A stretch of DNA of 64,000 nt from Prosopocoilus inquinatus (lineage: Eukaryota; Arthropoda; Insecta; Coleoptera; Lucanidae). The stretch covers positions 33,470,001-33,534,000 of the forward strand of contig CM069873.1 of assembly GCA_036172665.1 (NCBI GenBank), written 5' to 3'. Within the stretch, counting starts at the first letter, position 1, and each line of letters starts with the position of its first letter. A program made the position numbers and the translations under genes. Below are positions 51,095 through 62,770 of this stretch, piece after piece. Under the pieces are notes generated by a model. The model did not search any database and was not told the origin of the DNA. It was given only the letters and a program-made list of their open reading frames with translations.

Positions 51095-54000
51095 TATTAG
51101 CGTTGTTCCTGTGATGTATCTAATCGATCCTTACTCATCTATCATGTTATTTGGCGTTTCGATGGACTCCAGTAACTTTGATGTGAGATACGAAGTTCTC
51201 GGACGCAGCTGAAGCTGGAAATAGTTTTAAACGAAACAACACGCATTAGCGTTGTTCCTGTGCTGTATCTAATCGATCCTTACTTATCTATCATGTTATT
51301 TGACGTTTGGATGGACTCCAGTAACCCTGATGTGAGAAACGAAGTTCTCGGACGCAGCAGAAGCTGGAAATAGTTTTAAATGAAACAACACGCATTAGCG
51401 TTGTTCCTGTGATGTATCTAATCGATCCTTACTCACCCATCATGTTATTTGACGTTTGGATGGACTCCAGTAACTCTGATGTGAGATACAAAGTTCTAGG
51501 AAGCAGCAGAAGCTGGAAATAGTTTTAAACGAAACAACACGTATTAGCGTTGTTCCTGTGATGTATCTAATCGATCCTTACTCATCTATCATGTTATTTG
51601 ACGTTTGGATGGACTCCAGTAACTCTGATGTGAGATACGAAATTTTCGGACGCAGCAGAAGCTGGAAATAGTTTTAAATGAAACAACACGCATTAGCGTT
51701 GTTCCTGTGCTGTATCTAATCGATCCTTACTCATCTATCATGTTATTTGACGTTTGGATGGACTCCAGTAACTCTGATGTGAGATACAAAGTTCTCGGAC
51801 GCAGCAGAAGCTGGAAATAGTTTTGAACGAAACAACACGTATTAGCGTTGTTCCTGTGATGTATCTAATCGATCCTTACTCATCTATCATGTTATTTGAC
51901 GTTTGGATGGACTCCAGTAACTCTGATGTGAGATACAAAGTTTTCGGACGCAGCAGAAGCTGGAAATAGTTTTAAGCGAAACAACACGCATTAGCGTTGT
52001 TCCTGTGATGTATCTAATCGATCCTTACTCAGCTATCATGTTATTTGACGTTTGGATGGACTCCAGTATCTCTGATGTGAGATACAAAGTTCTCGGACGC
52101 AGCAGAAGCTGGAAATAGTTTTGAACGAAACAACACGTATTAGCGTTGTTCCTATGATGTATCTAATCGATTCTTACTCATCTATCATGTTATTTGACGT
52201 TTGGATGGACTCCAGTAACTCTGATGTGAGATACGAAATTTTCGGACGCAGCAGAAGCTGGAAATAGTTTTAAATGAAACAACACGCATTAGCGTTGTTC
52301 CTGTGCTGTATCTAATCGATCTTTACTTATCTATCATGTTATTTGACGTTTCGATGGACTCCAGTAACTCTGATGTGAGATACGACGTATTCGGACGCAG
52401 CAGAAGCTGGAAATAGTTTTAAACGAAACAACACGTATTAGCGTTGTTCCTGTGATGAATGTAATCGATATTTACTCATCTATCATGTTATTTGACGTTT
52501 GGATGGGCTCCAGTAACTCTGAAGAGAGATACGAAGTTCTCGGACGCAGCTGAAGCTGGAAATAGTTTTAAATGAAACAACACGCATTATCGTTGTTCCT
52601 GTGATGTATCTAATCGATCCTTACTCATCTATCATGTTATTTGACGTTTCGATGGACTCCAGTAACTCTAATGTGAGATACGAAATTTTCGGACGCAGCA
52701 AAAGCTGGAAATAGTTTTAAACGAAACAACACGCATTAGCGTTGTTCCTGTGATGTATCTAATCGATCCTTACTCATCTATCATGTTATTTGGCGTTTCG
52801 ATGGACTCCAGTAACTTTGATGTGAGATACGAAGTTCTCGGGCGCAGCTGAAGCTAGAAATATCATGTTATTTGAAGTTTCGATGGACTCTAGTAACTCT
52901 GATGTGAGATACGAAGTTTTTGGACGCAGCAGGAGCTGGAAATAGTTTTAAACGAAACAGCACGCATTAGTGTTGTTCCTGTGATGTATCTAATCGATCC
53001 TTACTCACCCATCATGTTATTTGACGTTTGGATGGACTCCAGTAACTCTGATGTGAGATACAAAGTTCTAGGACGCAGCAGAAGCTGGAAATAGTTTTAA
53101 ACGAAACAACACGTATTAGCGTTGTTCCTGTGATGTATCTAATCGATCCTTACTCATCTATCATGTTATTTGACGTTTGGATGGACTCCAGTAACTCTGA
53201 TGTGAGATACGAAATTTTCGGACGCAGCAGAAGCTGGAAATAGTTTTAAATGAAACAACAAGCATTAGCGTTGTTCCTGTGCTGTATCTAATCGATCCTT
53301 ACTCATCTATCATGTTATTTGACGTTTGGATGGACTCCAGTAACTCTGATGTGAGATACAAAGTTCTCGGACGCAGCAGAAGCTGGAAATAGTTTTGAAC
53401 GAAACAACACGTATTAGCGTTGTTCCTGTGATGTATCTAATCGATCCTTACTCATCTATCATGTTATTTGACGTTTGGATGGACTCCAGTAACTCTGATG
53501 TGAGATACAAAGTTCTCGGACGCAGCAGAAGCTGGAAATAGTTTTGAACGAAACAACACGTATTAGCGTTGTTCCTGTGATGTATCTAATCGATCCTTAC
53601 TCATCTATCATGTTATTTGACGTTTGGATGGACTCCAGTAACTCTGATGTGAGATACAAAGTTTTCGGACGCAGCAGAAGCTGGAAATAGTTTTAAACAA
53701 AACAACACGTATTAGCGTTGTTCCTGTGATGTATCTAATCGATCCTTACTCATCTATCATGTTATTTGACGTTTGGATGGACTCCAGTAACTCTGATGTG
53801 AGATACAAAGTTTTCGGACGCAGCAGAAGCTGGAAATAGTTTTAAACGAAACAACACGTATTAGCGTTTTTCCTGTGATGTATCTAATCGATCCTTACTC
53901 ATCTATCATGTTATTTGACGTTTGGATGGACTCCAGTAACTCTGATGTGAGATACGAAATTTTCGGACGCAGCAGAAGCTGGAAATAGTTTTAAATGAAA

Positions 54001-55205
54001 CAACACGCATTAGCGTTGTTCCTGTGCTGTATCTAATCGATCCTTAATCATCTATCATGTCATTTGACGTTTGGATGGACTCCAGTAACTCTGATGTGAG
54101 ATACAAAGTTTTCGGACGCAGCAGAAGCTGGAAATAGTTTTAAACGAAACAACACGTATTAGCGTTGTTCCTGTGATGTATCTAATCGATCCTTACTCAT
54201 CTATCATGTTATTTGACGTTTGGATGGACTCCAGTAACTCTGATGTGAGATACAAAGTTCTCGGACGCAGCAGAAGCTGGAAATAGTTTTGAACGAAACA
54301 ACACGTATTAGCGTTGTTCCTGTGATGTATCTAATCGATCCTTAATCATCTATCATGTCATTTGACGTTTGGATGGACTCCAGTAACTCTGATGTGAGAT
54401 ACAAAGTTTTCGGACGCAGCAGAAGCTGGAAATAGTTTTAAACGAAACAACACGCATTAGCGTTGTTCCTGTGATGTATCTAATCGATCCTTACTCATCT
54501 ATCATGTTATTTGGCGTTTCGATGGACTCCAGTAACTTTGATGTGAGATACGAAGTTCTCGGACGCAGCTGAAGCTGGAAATAGTTTTAAACGAAACAAC
54601 ACGCATTAGCGTTGTTCCTGTGCTGTATCTAATCGATTCTTACTTATCTATCATGTTATTTGACGTTTGGATGTACTCCAGTAACCCTGATGTGAGAAAC
54701 GAAGTTCTCGGACGCAGCAGAAGCTGGAAATAGTTTTAAATGAAACAACACGCATTAGCGTTGTTCCTGTGATGTATCTAATCGATCCTTACTCACCCAT
54801 CATGTTATTTGACGTTTGGATGGACTCCAGTAACTCTGATGTGAGATAAAAAGTTCTAGGACGCAGCAGAAGCTGGAAATAGTTTTAAACGAAACAACAC
54901 GTATTAGCGTTGTTCCTGTGATGTATCTAATCGATCCTTACTCATCTATCATGTTATTTGACGTTTGGATGGACTCCAGTAACTCTGATGTGAGATACGA
55001 AATTTTCGGACGCAGCAGAAGCTGGAAATAGTTTTAAATGAAACAACACGCATTAGCGTTGTTCCTGTGCTGTATCTAATCGATCCTTACTCATCTATCA
55101 TGTTATTTGACGTTTGGATGGACTCCAGTAACTCTGATGTGAGATACAAAGTTCTCGGACGCAGCAGAAGCTGGAAATAGTTTTGAACGAAACAACACGT
55201 ATTAG
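51095..55205 (+). repeat. 4,850-bp higher-order unit, copy 2
   Basis: Follows copy 1 with scattered single changes (for example AGGAAGCAGC at about 51,500 for AGGACGCAGC). It then carries two extra monomers between about 53,860 and 54,160: GGATGTACTC lies at 49,521 in copy 1 and 54,669 here, an offset of 5,148 = 4,850 + 298. Confidence 0.86.
52826..52907 (+). repeat. Truncated 82-bp monomer, second copy
   Basis: Same join as at 47,976, exactly 4,850 bp later, with the same flanks. It was copied with the higher-order unit rather than formed twice. Confidence 0.93.
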
Positions 55206-56964
55206 CGTTGTTCCTGTGATGTATCTAATCGATCCTTACTCATCTATCATGTTATTTGACGTTTGGATGGACTCCAGTAACTCTGATGTGAGATACAAAG
55301 TTCTCGGACGCAGCAGAAGCTGGAAATAGTTTTGAACGAAACAACACGTATTAGCGTTGTTCCTGTGATGTATCTAATCGATCCTTACTCATCTATCATG
55401 TTATTTGACGTTTGGATGGACTCCAGTAACTCTGATGTGAGATACAAAGTTTTCGGACGCAGCAGAAGCTGGAAATAGTTTTAAACGAAACAACACGCAT
55501 TAGCGTTGTTCCTGTGATGTATCTAATCGATCCTTACTCATCTATCATGTTATTTGACGTTTGGATGGACTCCAGTATCTCTGATGTGAGATACAAAGTT
55601 CTCGGGCGCAGCAGAAGCTGGAAATAGTTTTGAACGAAACCACACGTATTAGCGTTGTTCCTGTGATGTATCTAATCGATCCTTACTCATCTATCATGTT
55701 ATTTGACGTTTGGATGGACTCCAGTAACTCTGATGTGAGATACAAAGTTTTCGGACGCAGCAGAAGCTGGAAATAGTTTTAAACGAAACAACACGCATTA
55801 GCGTTGTTCCTGTGATGTATCTAATCGATCCTTACTCATCTGTCATGTTATTTGACGTTTGGATGGACTCCAGTAACTCTGATGTGAGATACAAAGTTCT
55901 CGGACGCAGCAGAAGCTGGAAATAGTTTTGAACGAAACAACACGTATTAGCGCTGTTCCTGTGATGTATCTAATCGATCCTTACTCATCTATCATGTTAT
56001 TTGACGTTTGGATGGACTCCAGTAACTCTGATGTGAGATACAAAGTTCTCGGACGTAGCAGAAGCTGGAAATAGTTTTAAATGAAACAAAACGCATTAGC
56101 GTTGTTCCTGTGCTGTATCTAATCGATCCTTACTCATCTATCATGTTATTTGACGTTTGGATGGACTCCAGTAACTCTGATGTGAGATACGAAGTTCTCG
56201 GACGCAGCAGAAGCTGGAAATAGTTTTGAACGAAACAACACGTATTAGCGTTGTTCCTGTGATGTATCTAATCGATCCTTACTCATCTATCATGTTATTT
56301 GACGTTTGGATGGACTCCAGTAACTCTGATGTGAGATACAATGTTTTCGGACGCAGCAGAAGCTGGAAATAGTTTTAAGCGAAACAACACGCATTAGCGT
56401 TGTTCCTGTGATGTATCTAATCGATCCTTACTCAGCTATCATGTTATTTAACGTTTGGATGGACTCCAGTATCTCTGATGTGAGATACAAAGTTTTCGGA
56501 CGCAGTAGAAGCTGGAAATAGTTTTGAACGAAACGACACGTATTAGCGTTGTTCCTGTGATGTATCTAATCGATCCTTACTCATCTATCATGTTATTTGA
56601 CGTTTCGAAGGACTCTAGTAACTCTGATGTGAGATACGAAGTTTTTGGACGCAGCAGGAGCTGGAAATAGTTTTAAACGAAACAGCACGCATTAGTGTTG
56701 TTCCTGTGATGTATCTAATCGATCCTTACTTAGCTACGATGTTATTTGACGTTTCGATGGACTCCAGTAACTCTAATGTGAGATACGAAATTTTCGGACG
56801 CAGCAGAAGCTGGAAATAGTTTTGAACGAAACAACACGTATTAGCGTTGTTCCTGTGATGTATCTAATCGATCCTTACTTATCTATCATGTTATTTGACG
56901 TTTGGATGGTCTCCAGTAACTCTGATGTGAGATACAAAGTTTTCGGACGCAGCAGAAGCTGGAG
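55206..56964 (+). repeat. Mixed satellite zone, no genes
   Basis: About 12 monomers, mostly TTGG type with GATACAAAG starts. Marks CTCGGGCGCAGCAG (about 55,601), CATCTGTCATG (55,838) and CGCTGTT (55,951) reappear at offset 7,891 near the end of the window. It leads into a signature-block copy (GTTTCGAAGG at 56,602). Confidence 0.84.
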
Positions 56965-58750
56965 ATAGTTTTAAACGAAACAACACGCATTAGCGTTGTT
57001 CCTGTGATGTATCTAATCGATCCTTACTCATCTAAAATGTTATTTGACGTTTCGATTTACTCCAATAACTCTAATGTGAGATACGAAATTTTCAGACGCA
57101 GCAGAAGCTGGAAATAGTTTTAAACAAAACAACACGTATTAGCGTTGTTCCTGTGATGTATCTAATCGATCCTTACTCATCTATCATGTTATTTGAAGTT
57201 TGGATGGACTCTAGTAACTCTGATGTGAGATACGAAGTTTTTGGGTGCAGCAGGAGCTAGAAATAGTTTTAAACGAAACAACACGCATTAGCGTTGTTCC
57301 TGTGATGTATCTAATCGATCCTTACTCATCTATCATGTTATTTGACGTTTGGATGGACTCCAGTAACTCTGATGTGAGATACAAAGTTCTCGGACGCAGC
57401 AGAAGCTGGAAATAGTTTTAAATGAAACAACACGCATTAGCGTTGTTCCTGTGATGTATCTAATCGATCCTTACTCATCTATCATGTTATTTGACGTTTG
57501 GATGCACTCCGGTAACTTTGATTTGATATACGAAGTTCTCGGGCGCAGCTGAAGCTAGAAATAGTTTTAAACGAAACAACACGCATTAGCGTTGTTCCTG
57601 TGACGTATCTAATCGATCCTTTCTCATCTATCATGTTATTTGACGTTTGAATGGACTCCAGTAACTCTGATGTGAGATACAATGTTCTCGGACGCAGCAG
57701 AAGCTGGAAATAGTTTTGAACGAAACAACACGTATTAGCGTTGTTCCTGTGATGTATCTAATCGATCCTTAATCATCTATCATGTCATTTGACGTTTGGA
57801 TGGACTCCAGTAACTCTGATGTGAGATACAGTTTTCGGACGCAGCAGAAGCTGGAAATAGTTTTAAACGAAACAACACGCATTAGCGTTGTTCCTGTGAT
57901 GTATCTAATCGATCCTTACTCATCTATCATGTTATTTGGCGTTTCGATGGACTCCAGTAACTTTGATGTGAGATACGAAGTTCTCGGACGCAGCTGAAGC
58001 TGGAAATAGTTTTAAACGAAACAACACGCATTAGCGTTGTTCCTGTGATGTATCTAATCGATCCTTACTCATCTGTCATGTTATTTGACGTTTGGATGGA
58101 CTCCAGTAACTCTGATGTGAGATACAAAGTTCTCGGACGCAGCAGAAGCTGGAAATAGTTTTGAACGAAACAACACGTATTAGCGCTGTTCCTGTGATGT
58201 ATCTAATCGATCCTTACTCATCTATCATGTTATTTGACGTTTGGATGGACTCCAGTAACTCTGATGTGAGATACAAAGTTCTCGGACGTAGCAGAAGCTG
58301 GAAATAGTTTTAAATGAAACAAAACGCATTAGCGTTGTTCCTGTGCTGTATCTAATCAATCCTTACTCATCTATCATGTTATTTGACGTTTGGATGGACT
58401 CCAGTAACTCTGATGTGAGATACAAAGTTCACGGACGCAGCAGAAGCTGGAAATAGTTTTGAACGAAACAACACGTATTAGCGTTGTTCCTGTGATGTAT
58501 CTAATCGATCCTTACTCATCTATCATGTTATTTGACGTTTGGATGGACTCCAGTAACTCTGATGTGAGATACAATGTTTTCGGACGCAGCAGAAGCTGGA
58601 AATAGTTTTAAGCGAAACAACACGCATTAGCGTTGTTCCTGTGATGTATCTAATCGATCCTTACTCAGCTATCATGTTATTTAACGTTTGGATGGACTCC
58701 AGTATCTCTGATGTGAGATACAAAGTTTTCGGACGCAGTAGAAGCTGGAA
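56965..58750 (+). repeat. 12-monomer higher-order unit, copy 1 (1,786 bp)
   Basis: Tandem with 58751-60390 at offset 1,786 = 12 x 149 - 2; the -2 comes from the 147-bp monomer inside. Marks: TCTAAAATG (57,031 and 58,817), CCGGTAACTTTGATTTG (57,509 and 59,295), TGTCATG (58,074 and 59,860), CGCTGTT (58,184 and 59,970). Private changes are GGGTGCAG near 57,244, AATCAATCC near 58,356 and TTCACGG near 58,429. Confidence 0.9.
57825..57971 (+). repeat. 147-bp monomer variant (-2 bp)
   Basis: The start reads GATACAGTTTTCGG in place of GATACAAAGTTTTCGG. It recurs at 59,611 and 62,589. The shift opens a short stop-free stretch that is not a gene. Confidence 0.93.
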
Positions 58751-60390
58751 ATAGTTTTAAACGAAACAACACGCATTAGCGTTGTTCCTGTGATGTATCT
58801 AATCGATCCTTACTCATCTAAAATGTTATTTGACGTTTCGATTTACTCCAATAACTCTAATGTGAGATACGAAATTTTCAGACGCAGCAGAAGCTGGAAA
58901 TAGTTTTAAACAAAACAACACGTATTAGCGTTGTTCCTGTGATGTATCTAATCGATCCTTACTCATCTATCATGTTATTTGAAGTTTGGATGGACTCTAG
59001 TAACTCTGATGTGAGATACGAAGTTTTTGGGCGCAGCAGGAGCTAGAAATAGTTTTAAACGAAACAACACGCATTAGCGTTGTTCCTGTGATGTATCTAA
59101 TCGATCCTTACTCATCTATCATGTTATTTGACGTTTGGATGGACTCCAGTAACTCTGATGTGAGATACAAAGTTCTCGGACGCAGCAGAAGCTGGAAATA
59201 GTTTTAAATGAAACAACACGCATTAGCGTTGTTCCTGTGATGTATCTAATCGATCCTTACTCATCTATCATGTTATTTGACGTTTGGATGCACTCCGGTA
59301 ACTTTGATTTGATATACGAAGTTCTCGGGCGCAGCTGAAGCTAGAAATAGTTTTAAACGAAACAACACGCATTAGCGTTGTTCCTGTGACGTATCTAATC
59401 GATCCTTTCTCATCTATCATGTTATTTGACGTTTGAATGGACTCCAGTAACTCTGATGTGAGATACAATGTTCTCGGACGCAGCAGAAGCTGGAAATAGT
59501 TTTGAACGAAACAACACGTATTAGCGTTGTTCCTGTGATGTATCTAATCGATCCTTAATCATCTATCATGTCATTTGACGTTTGGATGGACTCCAGTAAC
59601 TCTGATGTGAGATACAGTTTTCGGACGCAGCAGAAGCTGGAAATAGTTTTAAACGAAACAACACGCATTAGCGTTGTTCCTGTGATGTATCTAATCGATC
59701 CTTACTCATCTATCATGTTATTTGGCGTTTCGATGGACTCCAGTAACTTTGATGTGAGATACGAAGTTCTCGGACGCAGCTGAAGCTGGAAATAGTTTTA
59801 AACGAAACAACACGCATTAGCGTTGTTCCTGTGATGTATCTAATCGATCCTTACTCATCTGTCATGTTATTTGACGTTTGGATGGACTCCAGTAACTCTG
59901 ATGTGAGATACAAAGTTCTCGGACGCAGCAGAAGCTGGAAATAGTTTTGAACGAAACAACACGTATTAGCGCTGTTCCTGTGATGTATCTAATCGATCCT
60001 TACTCATCTATCATGTTATTTGACGTTTGGATGGACTCCAGTAACTCTGATGTGAGATACAAAGTTCTCGGACGTAGCAGAAGCTGGAAATAGTTTTAAA
60101 TGAAACAAAACGCATTAGCGTTGTTCCTGTGCTGTATCTAATCGATCCTTACTCATCTATCATGTTATTTGACGTTTGGATGGACTCCAGTAACTCTGAT
60201 GTGAGATACAAAGTTCTCGGACGCAGCAGAAGCTGGAAATAGTTTTGAACGAAACAACACGTATTAGCGTTGTTCCTGTGATGTATCTAATCGATCCTTA
60301 CTCATCTATCATGTTATTTGACGTTTGGATGGACTCCAGTAACTCTGATGTGAGATACAATGTTTTCGGACGCAGCAGAAGCTGGAAATA
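58751..60390 (+). repeat. 12-monomer higher-order unit, copy 2, 11 monomers kept
   Basis: Matches copy 1 to about 60,390, then jumps to a GAACGAAACGACACG monomer and the GTTTCGAAGG series, skipping the TAAGCG / CTCAGCTATC monomer present in copy 1 near 58,612. Confidence 0.87.
59611..59757 (+). repeat. 147-bp monomer variant (-2 bp)
   Basis: Second occurrence, 1,786 bp after the first, with the same neighbours. Confidence 0.93.
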
Positions 60391-60788
60391 GTTTTGAACG
60401 AAACGACACGTATTAGCGTTGTTCCTGTGATGTATCTAATCGATCCTTACTCATCTATCATGTTATTTGACGTTTCGAAGGACTCTAGTAACTCTGATGT
60501 GAGATACGAAGTTTTTGGACGCAGCAGGAGCTGGAAATAGTTTTAAACGAAACAGCACGCATTAGTGTTGTTCCTGTGATGTATCTAATCGATCCTTACT
60601 TAGCTACGATGTTATTTGACGTTTCGATGGACTCCAGTAACTCTAATGTGAGATACGAAATTTTCGGACGCAGCAGAAGCTGGAAATAGTTTTGAACGAA
60701 ACAACACGTATTAGCGTTGTTCCTGTGATGTATCTAATCGATCCTTACTTATCTATCATGTTATTTGACGTTTGGATGGTCTCCAGTA
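59895..60788 (+). repeat. 6-monomer unit, copy 1 (894 bp)
   Basis: Nested tandem duplication with 60789-61700. CGCTGTT at 59,970 and 60,864 and GTTTCGAAGG at 60,472 and 61,366 give an offset of 894 = 6 x 149. Confidence 0.88.
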
Positions 60789-61700
60789 ACTCTGATGTGA
60801 GATACAAAGTTCTCGGACGCAGCAGAAGCTGGAAATAGTTTTGAACGAAACAACACGTATTAGCGCTGTTCCTGTGATGTATCTAATCGATCCTTACTCA
60901 TCTATCATGTTATTTGACGTTTGGATGGACTCCAGTAACTCTGATGTGAGATACAAAGTTCTCGGACGTAGCAGAAGCTGGAAATAGTTTTAAATGAAAC
61001 AAAACGCATTAGCGTTGTTCCTGTGCTGTATCTAATCGATCCTTACTCATCTATCATGTTATTTGACGTTTGGATGGACTCCAGTAACTCTGATGTGAGA
61101 TACAAAGTTCTCGGACGCAGCAGAAGCTGGAAATAGTTTTGAACGAAACAACACGTATTAGCGTTGTTCCTGTGATGTATCTAATCGATCCTTACTCATC
61201 TATCATGTTATTTGACGTTTGGATGGACTCCAGTAACTCTGATGTGAGATACAATGTTTTCGGACGCAGCAGAAGCTGGAAATAGTTTTGAACGAAACGA
61301 CACGTATTAGCGTTGTTCCTGTGATGTATCTAATCGATCCTTACTCATCTATCATGTTATTTGACGTTTCGAAGGACTCTAGTAACTCTGATGTGAGATA
61401 CGAAGTTTTTGGACGCAGCAGGAGCTGGAAATAGTTTTAAACGAAACAGCACGCATTAGTGTTGTTCCTGTGATGTATCTAATCGATCCTTACTTAGCTA
61501 CGATGTTATTTGACGTTTCGATGGACTCCAGTAACTCTAATGTGAGATACGAAATTTTCGGACGCAGCAGAAGCTGGAAATAGTTTTGAACGAAACAACA
61601 CGTATTAGCGTTGTTCCTGTGATGTATCTAATCGATCCTTACTTATCTATCATGTTATTTGACGTTTGGATGGTCTCCAGTAACTCTGATGTGAGATACA
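60789..61700 (+). repeat. 6-monomer unit, copy 2 (894 bp)
   Basis: Second copy of the nested unit. Similarity ends just after GGATGGTCTCC near 61,675, where AAAGTTCTCGG in copy 1 becomes AAAGTTTTCGG. Confidence 0.86.
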
Positions 61701-61744
61701 AAGTTTTCGGACGCAGCAGAAGCTGGAGATAGTTTTAAACGAAA

Positions 61745-62770
61745 CAACACGCATTAGCGTTGTTCCTGTGATGTATCTAATCGATCCTTACTCATCTAAA
61801 ATGTTATTTGACGTTTCGATTTACTCCAATAACTCTAATGTGAGATACGAAATTTTCAGACGCAGCAGAAGCTGGAAATAGTTTTAAACAAAACAACACG
61901 TATTAGCGTTGTTCCTGTGATGTATCTAATCGATCCTTACTCATCTATCATGTTATTTGAAGTTTGGATGGACTCTAGTAACTCTGATGTGAGATACGAA
62001 GTTTTTGGGCGCAGCAGGAGCTAGAAATAGTTTTAAACGAAACAACACGCATTAGCGTTGTTCCTGTGATGTATCTAATCGATCCTTACTCATCTATCAT
62101 GTTATTTGACGTTTGGATGGACTCCAGTAACTCTGATGTGAGATACAAAGTTCTCGGACGCAGCAGAAGCTGGAAATAGTTTTAAATGAAACAACACGCA
62201 TTAGCGTTGTTCCTGTGATGTATCTAATCGATCCTTACTCATCTATCATGTTATTTGACGTTTGGATGCACTCCGGTAACTTTGATTTGATATACGAAGT
62301 TCTCGGGCGCAGCTGAAGCTAGAAATAGTTTTAAACGAAACAACACGCATTAGCGTTGTTCCTGTGACGTATCTAATCGATCCTTTCTCATCTATCATGT
62401 TATTTGACGTTTGAATGGACTCCAGTAACTCTGATGTGAGATACAATGTTCTCGGACGCAGCAGAAGCTGGAAATAGTTTTGAACGAAACAACACGTATT
62501 AGCGTTGTTCCTGTGATGTATCTAATCGATCCTTAATCATCTATCATGTCATTTGACGTTTGGATGGACTCCAGTAACTCTGATGTGAGATACAGTTTTC
62601 GGACGCAGCAGAAGCTGGAAATAGTTTTAAACGAAACAACACGCATTAGCGTTGTTCCTGTGATGTATCTAATCGATCCTTACTCATCTATCATGTTATT
62701 TGGCGTTTCGATGGACTCCAGTAACTTTGATGTGAGATACGAAGTTCTCGGACGCAGCTGAAGCTGGAAA
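61745..62770 (+). repeat. Third copy of the CTAAAATG-to-147-bp segment
   Basis: Matches about 58,767-59,790 at offset 2,978 = 20 x 149 - 2. TCTAAAATG is at 61,795, CCGGTAACTTTGATTTG at 62,273 and the 147-bp monomer at 62,589. Confidence 0.88.
62589..62735 (+). repeat. 147-bp monomer variant (-2 bp)
   Basis: Third occurrence, 2,978 bp after the second. The equivalent monomers at about 27,860, 34,863, 38,886 and 46,185 keep the two bases, so the deletion arose within the last 7-kb part of the array. Confidence 0.93.

Noticed and set aside
25881..62446. Reverse-strand 66-codon open reading frames (25881, 27520, 34523, 38546, 57482, 59268, 62246)
   Set aside because: They are identical or near-identical because they lie in copies of the same signature block or a similar monomer pair. 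The copy near 45,850 has a stop from GGACTAAAGTAAC with no sign of constraint, and other monomers have stops in the same frame.
57782..62761. Forward 71-codon open reading frames at 57782, 59568 and 62546
   Set aside because: Created by the 2-bp deletion in the 147-bp monomer, copied with the higher-order unit. No coding evidence.
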